Assembly: GCA_028875655.1 (NCBI GenBank)
Contig: JAPPCX010000104.1
Coordinates: 1 to 55,980, forward strand
Direction: 5' to 3'
DNA length: 55,980 nucleotides
Origin: Chloroflexota bacterium
GTDB lineage: Bacteria; Chloroflexota; Dehalococcoidia; Lucifugimonadales; UBA3495
Shown: piece by piece, positions 48,648 through 55,980 of the stretch
Layout: every line of letters starts with the position of its first letter
Numbering within the stretch: position 1 is the stretch's first letter
Position numbers and translations under genes: made by a program
Notes under the pieces: model-generated
Told to the model about the DNA's origin: nothing
Seen by the model: only the letters and a program-made list of their open reading frames with translations
The model's database searches: none

Positions 48648-49718
48648 ATGAAATTCGGTTTGATGTACGAAATCCAGGTTCCGGAACCCCACTACCCAGG
48701 GATTGAGGCCGAGCGTTACAAGCAGGTCATGGCCCAGGTGGAGCTGGCTGACGACGTTGGCTTTGATTACTTCTGGACGGTGGAGCACCACTTCCTGCGG
48801 GAGTTCTCCCACTGCTCCGCGCCCGAAGTCCTTTACGGCGCTCTGTCCCAGCGCACCAAGCGCATTCGCATCGGCCACGCCGTCGCCCTGCTGCCCGGCG
48901 CTTACAACCACCCGGTTCGCGTCGCGGAGCGCGCGGCTGTGCTGGACATAGTGAGCGATGGGCGGATGGATCTGGGAACCGGTCGCTCCACTACCCTCAT
49001 TGAGATGGACGGTTTCGAGGTCGATCCCGAAACCACCAAGGCCCAGTGGCGCGAGGCCATCGGCATGATCCCACGCATGTGGACGGAAGACCCGTTTTCA
49101 CATGCCGGCGAGTTCTACAACATCCCGCCGCGCTCCGTGATTCCCAAGCCCGTCCAGGACCCGCACCCACCCATGTGGATGGCGTGCAGCCAGCCAGCCT
49201 CATTCGGCGAGGCCGGCGAACTCGGCGTCGGCGTCCTGTGCTTCAACCTCGGCGGACACGAGCAGCTTGTCGAGCGCGTGCAGATTTACCGCGATGCCGT
49301 CAAGAACGCCCAACCCATCGGACGCATGGTCAACGACAACATCGCCGCCCTGTGTATGGTCCACGTCGCCGAAACCGACGAGGAAGCCTACGCATCCGCC
49401 GCCCATGAGGGCGAATGGTTCGTAGGCAAGGCCGAGGAACTATACGCGCCCTGGGCCGGACGGAACGTTCCCCAGAGTTACCAGTTCGCCGTCAACGCCG
49501 TCCAGGAAGAGCGGGTTGATAAGACCGCCGCCGACCACATCGCCTCCGGCGCTTTCGCCATGGGCACCCCCGAAACCGTCATCAAGACCCTTGAAAAGTA
49601 CCAGGAGGCCGGCGTCGATCAGATCCTCTGCTTCATGCAGATGGGCAACTTGCCCCACAGCAAGATAATGAACAGCATCCGCCTCTTCGGAAAGTACGTC
49701 ATCCCCCACTTCCTGTAG
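48648..49718 (+). CDS. LLM class flavin-dependent oxidoreductase
   Basis: Bacterial-luciferase-like monooxygenase of 356 residues with a TIM-barrel fold. Visible: MKFGLMYEIQVPEPHYPG, ADDVGFDYFWTVEHHFLREF with the characteristic EHH, RIRIGHAVALLPGAYNHPVR, AERAAVLDIVSDGRMDLGTG and FNLGGHEQLVERV. The enzyme uses reduced FMN and oxygen (or F420) on an unidentified substrate; LLM enzymes are strongly expanded in SAR202-type Chloroflexota. GAGGAG ribosome site before the ATG. Stands alone. Confidence 0.9.
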   Translation: MKFGLMYEIQVPEPHYPGIEAERYKQVMAQVELADDVGFDYFWTVEHHFLREFSHCSAPEVLYGALSQRTKRIRIGHAVALLPGAYNHPVRVAERAAVLDIVSDGRMDLGTGRSTTLIEMDGFEVDPETTKAQWREAIGMIPRMWTEDPFSHAGEFYNIPPRSVIPKPVQDPHPPMWMACSQPASFGEAGELGVGVLCFNLGGHEQLVERVQIYRDAVKNAQPIGRMVNDNIAALCMVHVAETDEEAYASAAHEGEWFVGKAEELYAPWAGRNVPQSYQFAVNAVQEERVDKTAADHIASGAFAMGTPETVIKTLEKYQEAGVDQILCFMQMGNLPHSKIMNSIRLFGKYVIPHFL

Positions 49719-49728
49719 GCGAAAACCG

Positions 49729-50067
49729 TTGCCCCGCTGTTCCAATCACAAGGGATGGCGGGGCGACGTAACCCTTCTAGCGAGCGCGGGGAGCATCATC
49801 GTGGTAATCGGATTCCTAAAGGACAACCGTGTGGAACAGGAGCGCCAACGCACGGAGCAGGAGCGCCAACGCACGGAGCAGGAGCGCCAACGCACGGAGC
49901 AGGAACGACAGCGCGCCGACGCTGCCGAAGCCAGGTTACAGCAGGAACGTGAGCGTGCCGACCGACTGCTGGCCGAGCTACTGGCGACCCGCAAAGAGAA
50001 CCGGGATATGATGGAAGCCCGCATCCGTCGCCTAGAAGAACGACTCGAAGGCGATGGTGAGCAATAA
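49729..50067 (+). CDS. Small membrane-anchored coiled-coil protein with heptad repeats
   Basis: A 112-residue protein. One hydrophobic segment (LLASAGSIIVVIGFL, about 16-30) is followed by a long Glu/Arg/Gln coiled coil. Its first part is nearly four perfect copies of the heptad RQRTEQE, encoded by 21-base tandem repeats. A second coil (LQQERERADRLLAELLATRK, MEARIRRLEERLEG) follows. Start at TTG 49729, eleven bases after the LLM stop; a GTG at 49801 has a better ribosome site but would remove the membrane segment. Function unknown; likely accessory DNA. Confidence 0.6.
   Translation: MPRCSNHKGWRGDVTLLASAGSIIVVIGFLKDNRVEQERQRTEQERQRTEQERQRTEQERQRADAAEARLQQERERADRLLAELLATRKENRDMMEARIRRLEERLEGDGEQ
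49836..49907 (+). repeat. 21-bp tandem repeat inside the coiled-coil gene
   Basis: The 21-base unit GAGCGCCAACGCACGGAGCA(G) is repeated three times almost without change and then degenerates. As 21 is three heptads of bases, copy number can vary without breaking the frame and would change the length of the coiled coil. Confidence 0.7.
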
Positions 50068-50082
50068 GCTAGGAGAGATACA

Positions 50083-50766
50083 ATGCCGCACACTTGGCAG
50101 AAGGCACTTGACAAATACGAATACCCGGTTCGCTTGGCCAAGTTTAAGGACCGTCAGATGTACCCGGGTTGGTTCAAATGCGATACCGGCAATGGCGACC
50201 GAGCCCGTACCATTGAGTTCGAAGAGCGGTTCAGAAGGCTCGCGCCCGACCACTTGGAAGTGTGGTACGAGGTGGTGTTTTGGAAGATGCATTCTCAAGG
50301 GCGACGCGATTATGTTACGCGAAATGCTATTGCCAATATCAATGATTCAGAACCGACCGCCAAGCGTCTGTATGAGCTCTGCCTGAGATACATGGCTCAT
50401 CAAGATAGAAGGACGTTTCGCGACTTTCAAAAGAATCTATTTCCAAGCGATGCAGTACCAGTTGCCGCCACCTTCCCGGCGTTTCTCTGTCCGGATGACT
50501 TTCCAATGGTTGATAATCAAGTAGCCAGTTGGGTAAAAGCAAAAGGGCACCATCACATTTACAGGAATAGCAGTGGCATGGTCCAGTGGCCGCCTATTAC
50601 TGGTGTGAACTCGGTTAGCGGTTTCGTCCTTCCATGGTACGAATGGTGCCGATGCACAGCCAGAATACTCAGCCAGCGCACGGAACGCCACTGGCGGGCG
50701 CGGGATGTTGAGATGGCCGTTTTCACGGCGCAACGCGACGGTTTGTCGCTAAATCCTCTCCGCTGA
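50083..50766 (+). CDS. Hypothetical protein
   Basis: I do not recognise this 227-residue protein. It is soluble and rich in aromatic residues, with a helical start (WQKALDKYEYPVRLAKFKDR), an internal VWYEVVFWKMHSQGRRDYVT, and a Cys/Trp patch near VLPWYEWCRCTARIL. No signal peptide or membrane segment. TAGGAG ribosome site before the ATG at 50083, 15 bases after the coiled-coil gene, suggesting one operon. Base use looks more AT-rich than neighbours, so recent acquisition is likely. Confidence 0.6.
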   Translation: MPHTWQKALDKYEYPVRLAKFKDRQMYPGWFKCDTGNGDRARTIEFEERFRRLAPDHLEVWYEVVFWKMHSQGRRDYVTRNAIANINDSEPTAKRLYELCLRYMAHQDRRTFRDFQKNLFPSDAVPVAATFPAFLCPDDFPMVDNQVASWVKAKGHHHIYRNSSGMVQWPPITGVNSVSGFVLPWYEWCRCTARILSQRTERHWRARDVEMAVFTAQRDGLSLNPLR

Positions 50767-50796
50767 TTCCGTGGCCAACCCTTTAGCCCATAGCGC

Positions 50797-50828
50797 AGGG
50801 GCGGGTTTCCAAAACCCGCCCCTCTTTT
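50797..50828. terminator. Palindrome with T-run between convergent genes
   Basis: AGGGGCGGGTTT, CCA, AAACCCGCCCCT is a perfect 12-bp stem with three-base loop, followed by CTTTT on the plus strand. It sits between the convergent stops at 50766 and 50852 and is a good intrinsic terminator for the plus-strand gene. The arms are identical to those at 29484-29508. Confidence 0.65.
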
Positions 50829-50851
50829 GATCCGGTCGCTACTTTGGCTCA

Positions 50852-51154
50852 CTAGTCCGACGACGGCAGTTGTTTGGCCTCCTGCAACTCCATCGGCTCG
50901 CCGTTCAGCCGCAGGTCGCACTTGCCTGCCTTGGTGATCAGCACCGATACGCTGCCGTCGGCTGAAGTCAGGCGCTTGCCCATGGTCACTTCCGGCGCGT
51001 CGTCGGCCGTCGCCGCCCCGTCAAAATCGACGTTTGGCCCCTTGATTTGCAGCTCGATTTCGCCGTCGGTCAAATCGCCGTCGCCGCTGGCCTTGCTCAC
51101 TATCATTTCCGCCCCGCCGGGGCCGACATAACGCTGTCCGGTTTTCAGATTCAT
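50852..51154 (-). CDS. Small protein, desulforedoxin-like with lost cysteines (tentative)
   Basis: A 100-residue soluble, beta-rich protein beginning MNLKTGQRYVGPGGAEMIVS and ending LRLNGEPMELQEAKQLPSSD. The frame TGQRY-x-x-P-x-G-A and the closing GxPM resemble the desulforedoxin/desulfoferrodoxin N-terminal metal knuckle (RYxCxxCG ... CCGxPM). Here glycine stands where the first two cysteines would be, and only one Cys (GKCDLRL) remains. The relationship is therefore tentative. The middle 30-70 is acidic. A strong promoter and a motif shared with the DUF2680-like gene lie upstream. Confidence 0.55.
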   Translation of the reverse strand: MNLKTGQRYVGPGGAEMIVSKASGDGDLTDGEIELQIKGPNVDFDGAATADDAPEVTMGKRLTSADGSVSVLITKAGKCDLRLNGEPMELQEAKQLPSSD

Positions 51155-51169
51155 CGCTGGTGAAACCTC

Positions 51170-51184
51170 ATAATTTCTTAATAT
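51170..51184. promoter_or_regulatory. Candidate operator ATAATTTCTTAATAT, copy 1
   Basis: This 15-base sequence is identical to 53420-53434. Here it lies downstream of the TATAAT of the small minus-strand gene, in the transcribed leader, where a bound regulator would repress. It flanks the two-component system on one side; the other copy flanks it on the other side. Confidence 0.45.
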
Positions 51185-51193
51185 GTTGCGGGG

Positions 51194-51223
51194 ATTATAG
51201 TCAGCGAAATCCCGGAGCGTCAA
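51194..51223 (-). promoter_or_regulatory. Promoter of the 50852-51154 gene
   Basis: On the minus strand TTGACG (51223-51218), an 18-base spacer and TATAAT (51199-51194) are present, with the -10 ending 40 bases before the ATG. Confidence 0.7.
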
Positions 51224-51255
51224 ACTTGCGACGATGGTTCCCGCACGGCGCCGTG

Positions 51256-51264
51256 TGCTACGCT
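51256..51264 (+). promoter_or_regulatory. Extended -10 box of the two-component operon
   Basis: TGCTACGCT ends 28 bases before the response regulator ATG at 51293. It has the TGCTA core of other boxes in the window and no clear -35. Confidence 0.42.
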
Positions 51265-51292
51265 TACCTGACGCACCCCCCTGGCGCAGCCA

Positions 51293-51988
51293 ATGTCAAC
51301 GCCAAAGAACGTTCTTGTAATTGAAGACGACCCGGGCATTGCCCGCGTTGTTCGTCTCTACCTGGAGCAGGATGGCCACCAGGTGGCAACCGCCGGCGAT
51401 GGCGTTGCCGGCCTGAAGTTGGCCCGGCAGTGTGATCCGGATCTCATAGTGCTTGACCTGATGCTGCCGCGCCTGGATGGGATGGAAATCTGTCGCGCCC
51501 TCCGCGCCGAATCCAACGTGCCGATTATCATGGTCACCGCCCGGGTTTCGGAGGGCGACCGCCTCGCCGGCCTCGATTTAGGTGCGGATGATTACGTGCT
51601 CAAACCTTTCAGCCCGCGCGAGTTGGCCGCACGCGTCCGGGCGGTGCTCCGCCGTACCGCTCGCACGGCAGCCGCTGATCCCCCGTCCACTACCGAATTC
51701 GAAGGCATCAGCATCAACCACCAAACCCAGGCCGTCGCCGTCGGTGAACATAAGCCGGATTTGACCCCGACCGAATTTCGCCTCCTGTCCATGCTGGCCT
51801 CCTCGCCGGGTCGCCCCTTCACCCGCGATCAGATCATTGAAGGTGTTTTCGGCTACGACTTTGACGGTTTTGACCGCACCGTCGATGTCCACGTCGCCAA
51901 CCTGCGCCGCAAGATAGAATCCGACAGCAGGAAACCGCGCTACATCCAGACCGTGCACGGCGTCGGTTATCGGTTCGGCGATGCCTAG
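51293..51988 (+). CDS. OmpR/PhoB-family response regulator
   Basis: DNA-binding response regulator of 231 residues. Receiver domain 1-120 with the acidic pocket IEDDPG (Glu11-Asp12-Asp13), phosphorylation site Asp55 in LIVLDLMLPRLDGM, and Lys104 in DDYVLKPFSPREL. The winged-helix domain 135-230 has LTPTEFRLLSMLASSPGRPF, FDGFDRTVDVHVANLRRKIE and IQTVHGVGYRF. It overlaps its kinase gene by eight bases. A 15-base motif found on both sides of the operon is a candidate binding site. Confidence 0.95.
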   Translation: MSTPKNVLVIEDDPGIARVVRLYLEQDGHQVATAGDGVAGLKLARQCDPDLIVLDLMLPRLDGMEICRALRAESNVPIIMVTARVSEGDRLAGLDLGADDYVLKPFSPRELAARVRAVLRRTARTAAADPPSTTEFEGISINHQTQAVAVGEHKPDLTPTEFRLLSMLASSPGRPFTRDQIIEGVFGYDFDGFDRTVDVHVANLRRKIESDSRKPRYIQTVHGVGYRFGDA

Positions 51989-53420
51989 GTGGCGAGTCGG
52001 CCTTCAGCTCCGTCTCATCCTGGGCTTCGCCGCGGTGTTGGCGTTGTCCATGTCCGCCGCCGCAGTCTGCACCGGCTTCGCTGCCCACAGCGAGGTTTCC
52101 CGGATCCAGGTGGAACAGGATCGCGTCCGTGCCCTTCGGATTCACGCCGCCCTCGGCGAATACTACGCTGCCAGCGGCGGATGGAACGGGGCGCAAGACT
52201 TTGTGAATCGAATCGGATTCCAGTCCGAGCGCGAAATCGTGGTGCTGGACGTTGACGGCAACGTGGTTGCGGACAACCGGCCCATCCGCCGCCGCCACGA
52301 CGACCGAGGCCACCGGGTTCTGTTCAACGCTGGCATTCCGCGTGGCCCGTTGCCTCCCGCTCAGTATTTCGTTCCCATAGTGTCCGGCGGCCGGGAGGTG
52401 GGAGCCGTCGCCATCGCTGCGGGGCGCCGCGGCGCCCCTGATTTTATCTTCCCGCACGCCCATGCGGATGAACTTCACGACGCAGAACCGCCGCTGACCC
52501 AATTCACCGAGCGGGTCACAAAAACCTTGATACTGGCCGGCCTGGTTGCCGGCGTGGTGGGTGTTTTGCTGGTATTGCTCCTGTCCCGCCGGATGCTGGG
52601 TTCAATCGGGAATCTCACTGCCGCCGCCCGGCGCCTGGGTCGAGGGGATCTGTCCAGTCGCGTGCCCGTGCGGGGCAACGATGAAGTTGCGGAACTCGGC
52701 CACGCTTTCAACAACATGGCTGATGCGCTGGAGGATTCCGAACGGCAGCGCCGGGCCATGGTATCCGACGTCGCCCACGAGTTGCGCACGCCCCTCGCCA
52801 ACATCCAGGGCCACATCGAAGCCATGCAGGACGGCTTGATGCAGCCCAATGCTGAGAACCTGGATACCGTCCATCAACAAACCCTCCACTTGAATCACCT
52901 GATCTCCGACCTGCGGCTGCTGGCCGAAACCGAAGCCAGGGAACTGTCTCTTTCGATGGAGCCCATTTCGATAGGGGAAATTGTCAACGACGCCGTAGGA
53001 TCCTTTCGCACCCGTGCCGATAGCGCATCAATACGGATTTCCACGGAGATTGCTGATGCTTTGCCAGCTGTGTCGGTGGACCGATTACGCATCCAGCAAG
53101 TGTTGGGCAACCTGATGGACAATGCCATCCGGCATACGCCGGCGGGTGGCGAGGTAACGATCGCCGCTCTGCACCAGGAGGGCGGGGTTCGGGTCGAAGT
53201 GGCCGATACCGGTTCGGGCATCCCGCCCGACGCGCTGCCCCACGTGTTTGACCGCCTCTATCGGGCAGACCCCTCCCGGGACCGCGCCACGGGCGGTTCG
53301 GGTCTTGGCCTTACCATCGCGCGCCAGCTCATCGAAGCCCACGGCGGAACGATCTGGGCAGAGAGCGAGCCCGGTCAGGGCAGCCGTTTCGGGTTCGACT
53401 TGCCCGCTGCCGAGCATTGA
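51981..53420 (+). CDS. Sensor histidine kinase (BaeS-like)
   Basis: Membrane histidine kinase of 479 residues. TM1 (about 10-30), an extracytoplasmic sensor region (31-180), TM2 (VTKTLILAGLVAGVVGVLLV, 181-203), HAMP (204-257), and HisKA with the phospho-acceptor His266 in SDVAHELRTPLANIQGH. The ATPase domain has the N box VLGNLMDNAIRHTP, G1 VEVADTGSGIPPD, F box HVFDRLYRAD and G2 GGSGLGLTIAR. It probably controls the secreted DUF2680-like gene that starts 90 bases downstream. Confidence 0.95.
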   Translation: MPRWRVGLQLRLILGFAAVLALSMSAAAVCTGFAAHSEVSRIQVEQDRVRALRIHAALGEYYAASGGWNGAQDFVNRIGFQSEREIVVLDVDGNVVADNRPIRRRHDDRGHRVLFNAGIPRGPLPPAQYFVPIVSGGREVGAVAIAAGRRGAPDFIFPHAHADELHDAEPPLTQFTERVTKTLILAGLVAGVVGVLLVLLLSRRMLGSIGNLTAAARRLGRGDLSSRVPVRGNDEVAELGHAFNNMADALEDSERQRRAMVSDVAHELRTPLANIQGHIEAMQDGLMQPNAENLDTVHQQTLHLNHLISDLRLLAETEARELSLSMEPISIGEIVNDAVGSFRTRADSASIRISTEIADALPAVSVDRLRIQQVLGNLMDNAIRHTPAGGEVTIAALHQEGGVRVEVADTGSGIPPDALPHVFDRLYRADPSRDRATGGSGLGLTIARQLIEAHGGTIWAESEPGQGSRFGFDLPAAEH

Positions 53421-53434
53421 TAATTTCTTAATAT
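53420..53434. promoter_or_regulatory. Candidate operator ATAATTTCTTAATAT, copy 2
   Basis: Second exact copy of the 15-base sequence at 51170-51184, starting at the last base of the kinase stop codon and 77 bases before the DUF2680-like gene's ATG. Here it would lie in the promoter of that gene, where a bound OmpR-type regulator could activate. Confidence 0.45.
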
Positions 53435-53510
53435 CGCCTATCTATCCTGCCTCCCATCAGAACCGCCGGACACAACAAACCAACCCGTCCGGCGATCAAG
53501 GGAGGCAAAT

Positions 53511-54125
53511 ATGTTCAATAGAATTCGCACCGTCAGGAAACGCTGGCTCATCGTCTTCACTGCGTTGGCGCTGCTGGCCGTGGGCCTGGTGTCCGGGGCC
53601 GCGTTCGCTGCCGACGCCCGCTCAGACTATATCGCCAAGTCCTTGCGCGGAGGAGACGGTTACGGTCAGGGCAGAGGCGGACATGAAGGCTCTGCCGCTC
53701 TGATGGCCCGTGTCGCCGAGATATTGGGCATCGAGCAAGCCACCCTGGAATCGGCTTTCACCACCGCCATCGACGAACAGGCCGAGATCAAATTCGACGC
53801 TCGCGTTGCCCAACTGGTTACCAACGAAACCCTAACCCAAGAGCAGGCCGACGCGGCGACCGCCTGGTTCGAAGAGCGGCCCGAGCTGTCGGGCCCCGTC
53901 GCCATCCGCTTGGCCGGCACCTCCGATTCTGACAAGGTGGACAACTTCCTGGCCAAAATGGTGGAGAAAGAAAAACTCACCCAGGACGAATCGGAAGCCC
54001 TGAATGAATGGCATGACGACCGGCCCGAATCTCTGCCCGAAACTGAGCGCAAGCACAGGCGTCATCACGGCGGCGACGGGGACGGCGATGATTCCAACGG
54101 CGATAGCAGCGGCGACGACGCCTGA
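53511..54125 (+). CDS. Secreted DUF2680-like protein
   Basis: A 204-residue exported protein. Sec signal peptide (RKRWLIVFTALALLAVGLVS, cleavage near AFA-AD), a Gly-rich spacer, then two helical hairpin units of a kind seen in DUF2680-like proteins: ARVAEILGIEQATLESAF with LTQEQADAATAWFEERPE, and KVDNFLAKMVEKEKLTQDES with ALNEWHDDRPE. The C-terminal tail is His-rich then Asp/Gly/Ser-rich (DGDGDDSNGDSSGDDA), possibly metal-binding. GGGAGG site before the ATG. It lies behind the two-component genes and is probably their target. Confidence 0.75.
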   Translation: MFNRIRTVRKRWLIVFTALALLAVGLVSGAAFAADARSDYIAKSLRGGDGYGQGRGGHEGSAALMARVAEILGIEQATLESAFTTAIDEQAEIKFDARVAQLVTNETLTQEQADAATAWFEERPELSGPVAIRLAGTSDSDKVDNFLAKMVEKEKLTQDESEALNEWHDDRPESLPETERKHRRHHGGDGDGDDSNGDSSGDDA

Positions 54126-54159
54126 TTGAAAATCCGGCAGCATGTACCGGCGCCGCTGG

Positions 54160-54182
54160 GGGGCAGTCCAAACGACTGCCCC
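54160..54182 (+). terminator. Intrinsic terminator behind the DUF2680-like gene
   Basis: GGGGCAGTC, CAAAC, GACTGCCCC forms a perfect 9-bp stem with a five-base loop 35 bases after the stop, followed by GTTTGGTTTG. Confidence 0.65.
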
Positions 54183-54248
54183 GTTTGGTTTGTGGTAAAT
54201 TACGGCCATCTCTAGCGCCAACTTCGTCAATAGGGAGATCGCCGCTCA

Positions 54249-55980
54249 TGCTCGACTACAAACCCAACATCGTGCTTTCCGACCCCGAAGAAAACTACCG
54301 CGTGGTCGGCACGCGGCCGGTGCGCCACGACGGTCCCGACAAGGTGATGGGCCGCGCCCGCTACGCCGCCGACATCCACCTGCCGGGAATGCTGCACGGC
54401 AAGATCCTGCGCAGCCCCCACGCACACGCGCGCATACGGAGCATTGACGCCAGCCGTGCCCTGGCTTTGCCTGGCGTACATGCCGTCGTCACCTCCGCCG
54501 ATTTCCCGGAGGTTTCCGCTGAGATCAAGGACCAGGAAGAGGGAGCCGCCGTCAACTACGGTTTCTACAGCCGCAACGTGATGGCTCGCGAGAAGGCTCT
54601 GTACCGGGGCCACGCCGTCGCCGCCATCGCCGCCGATTCGCCGCACCTGGCCGAGGAAGCCCTGAACCTGATCGACGTGGACTGGGAAGTGCTGCCCGCG
54701 GTTTTGACCGCCGATGAGGCCATGGCCGCCGGAGCGCCGGCCGTCCACGAGCGTCTCGCCACACTGGCTAATCCGGGCCAGCGCTCCGGCGGTTGGCTCG
54801 ACGAGGATCCCACCGACGCCTCCAACGTTTCCAACCACTTCACGTTCAGCCTGGGCGATCTCGATGCCGGTTTCGCCGAAGCCGACGCCATCGTGGAGCG
54901 TGAGTACAGCACGCGCCAGGTCCACCAGGGCTACATCGAACCCCATTCGGCAACCGCCCGCTGGAACACCGATGACACCGTGACCATATGGGCCAGCAGC
55001 CAGGGGCACTTCGCCCTGCGCGACCACACCAGCCGTATCCTGGGCGTTTCCGTCGGCCAGGTCAACGTCGTACCCATGGAGATCGGCGGCGGATTCGGGG
55101 GGAAAGGTCAGGGTGGCTGCTACCTTGAACCCGTCGTCGCGGCCCTTGCCCGCAAGACCGGGCGTCCAGTCAAGATCGCGATGACCCGCACCGAGGTCTT
55201 CACGGGGACCGGGCCAACCTCCGGCTGCCAGATCAAGGTTAAAGTCGGTGGCACTCGCGACGGTCGTTTCACCGCAGCCCAGGCTACCCTGATCTACGAG
55301 GCCGGCGCGTTTCCCGGCTCGCCGGTGCCCAGTGGGTGCCGCACCATGTTCGGCCCTTACGACGTGCCCAACGGTTTTGTTGAAGGCTACGACGTGGTAA
55401 CCAACGTGCCTAAGGCTGCGGCCTACCGCGCTCCGGGCTCGCCGGCTGCGTCGTTCGCCGCCGAGCAGGCTATCGACGAGCTTTGCGAGAAGCTGGAAGT
55501 CGATCCCGTCGAGTTCCGTCTCAAGAACGCATCCAAGGAAGGCACTCGGCAGATTGCCGGTCCCACCTACCGGCGCATTGGCATGGTTGAAGTCCTGCGA
55601 GCCACCCAGGAACACCCGCACCTGGCGTCGCCCGTGCCGGAACCGTCCGCGCCCGGACGCCTCACCGGTCGGGGCATCGCCGCCGGCGCGTGGTTCAACG
55701 GAACCGGGCCGGCCAGCGCGGTCGCCAGTGTCATGCCGGACGGCACGGTCAGCCTGATTGAAGGCTCGCCGGACATCGGCGGTTCGCGCGCCGCCATGGC
55801 GATGCACGTCGCCGAAGTGCTGGGCCTGCCGGCCGAGCGCATCAAGCCGTCCATCGTCGATACCGACAGCATTGGGTACAGCAGCGGCGCCGGCGGCAGC
55901 GGCGTTACCTTCAAGATGGGCACTGCCGTGTACCAAGCCGGCGAGGACGTGCGCCGCCAACTGATCGAACGGGCCGCCCG
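54249..55980 (+). CDS. Xanthine dehydrogenase / CO dehydrogenase family molybdopterin subunit, partial
   Basis: Large molybdopterin-binding subunit (CoxL/XdhA type), 577 codons visible before the window ends. The aldehyde-oxidase a/b hammerhead domain is first (VGTRPVRHDGPDKVMGRARY, MLHGKILRSPHAHARI). The molybdopterin domain follows: HQGYIEPHSATARW, VPMEIGGGFGGKGQGG, VAALARKTGRPVKIAMTRTE, AYRAPGSPAASFAAEQAIDE and EGSPDIGGSRAAMAMHVAEV. The AYRCSFR loop of true CO dehydrogenases reads AYRAPGSPA, so it is not a form I CODH; substrates could be purines, aldehydes or N-heterocycles. ATG at 54249 with GGGAG upstream. Confidence 0.9.

Noticed and set aside
49836-49907. Tandem repeat as a CRISPR array
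   Set aside because: Units are contiguous 21-base copies without spacers and encode a regular coiled coil.
54227-55960. A 577-codon open frame on the minus strand
   Set aside because: Antisense to the molybdopterin subunit, which has several unmistakable motifs. No ribosome site or conserved motif on the minus strand.

Overview
The window is GC-rich, densely coded bacterial DNA. The gene set suggests a member of the Chloroflexota (Dehalococcoidia/SAR202-like): a short EF-Ts, many paralogous catabolic oxidoreductases and amide/imide hydrolases, an LLM flavin oxidoreductase, an HpaB-type hydroxylase, CoxG- and CoxL/XDH-type proteins, Uma2 nuclease, 2TM and DUF2680-like proteins. This placement is inferred from gene content; there is no rRNA to confirm it. 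I found no tRNA, rRNA, CRISPR array, transposase or phage gene.

Layout. (1) 1-4423, minus strand: the rpsB-tsf-pyrH-frr-uppS-cdsA growth cluster behind a good extended -10 promoter. (2) 4.5-14.7 kb: a metal-dependent amidohydrolase, a three-gene nuclease cassette (DUF4258 protein, internally duplicated protein, PD-(D/E)XK nuclease), then minus-strand metabolic genes (cyclase, 2TM protein, TenA, CoxG, M20 hydrolase) and an operon joining an FAD oxidoreductase to an ABC exporter. (3) 14.7-22.9 kb: histidine decarboxylase, double-ACT protein, HpaB-like hydroxylase, MOSC protein and HNH protein in one direction; an alpha/beta hydrolase; a HEPN/Swt1-TPR protein; a two-subunit thiamine-diphosphate decarboxylase. 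(4) 22.9-26.9 kb: a defence island with a helicase-less type ISP-like restriction-modification enzyme, a ParE-like toxin remnant and a vapBC locus whose toxin is frameshifted. (5) 27-36.2 kb: FIST protein, a binding protein without signal peptide, FAH-family hydrolase, dehydrogenases, TauE/SafE and ChrA transporters, YIP1 protein. (6) 36.3-46.2 kb, plus strand: lysS, Uma2, serS, then a nitrile-hydratase/thiocyanate-hydrolase-like cluster with its beta subunit split into two genes, interleaved with an HNH-DGQHR gene and two DSD1-type alanine-racemase-fold proteins, one of which lacks the PLP lysine. (7) 46.2-56 kb: rpiB, an alcohol dehydrogenase, mazE with a 5'-truncated mazF, an LLM oxidoreductase, accessory small genes, an OmpR-type two-component system with a secreted DUF2680-like protein, and the start of a molybdopterin (XDH/CoxL) subunit.

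Themes. Three toxin-antitoxin loci are present and every toxin is damaged in a different way. Dispersed GC-rich palindromes sit exactly between convergent genes, where they probably end transcription, and a related element lies in frame inside the restriction enzyme. The most promising candidate for an undescribed system is the split nitrile-hydratase cluster together with a NodB/imidase-type C-N hydrolase and the lysine-less DSD1 paralogue.
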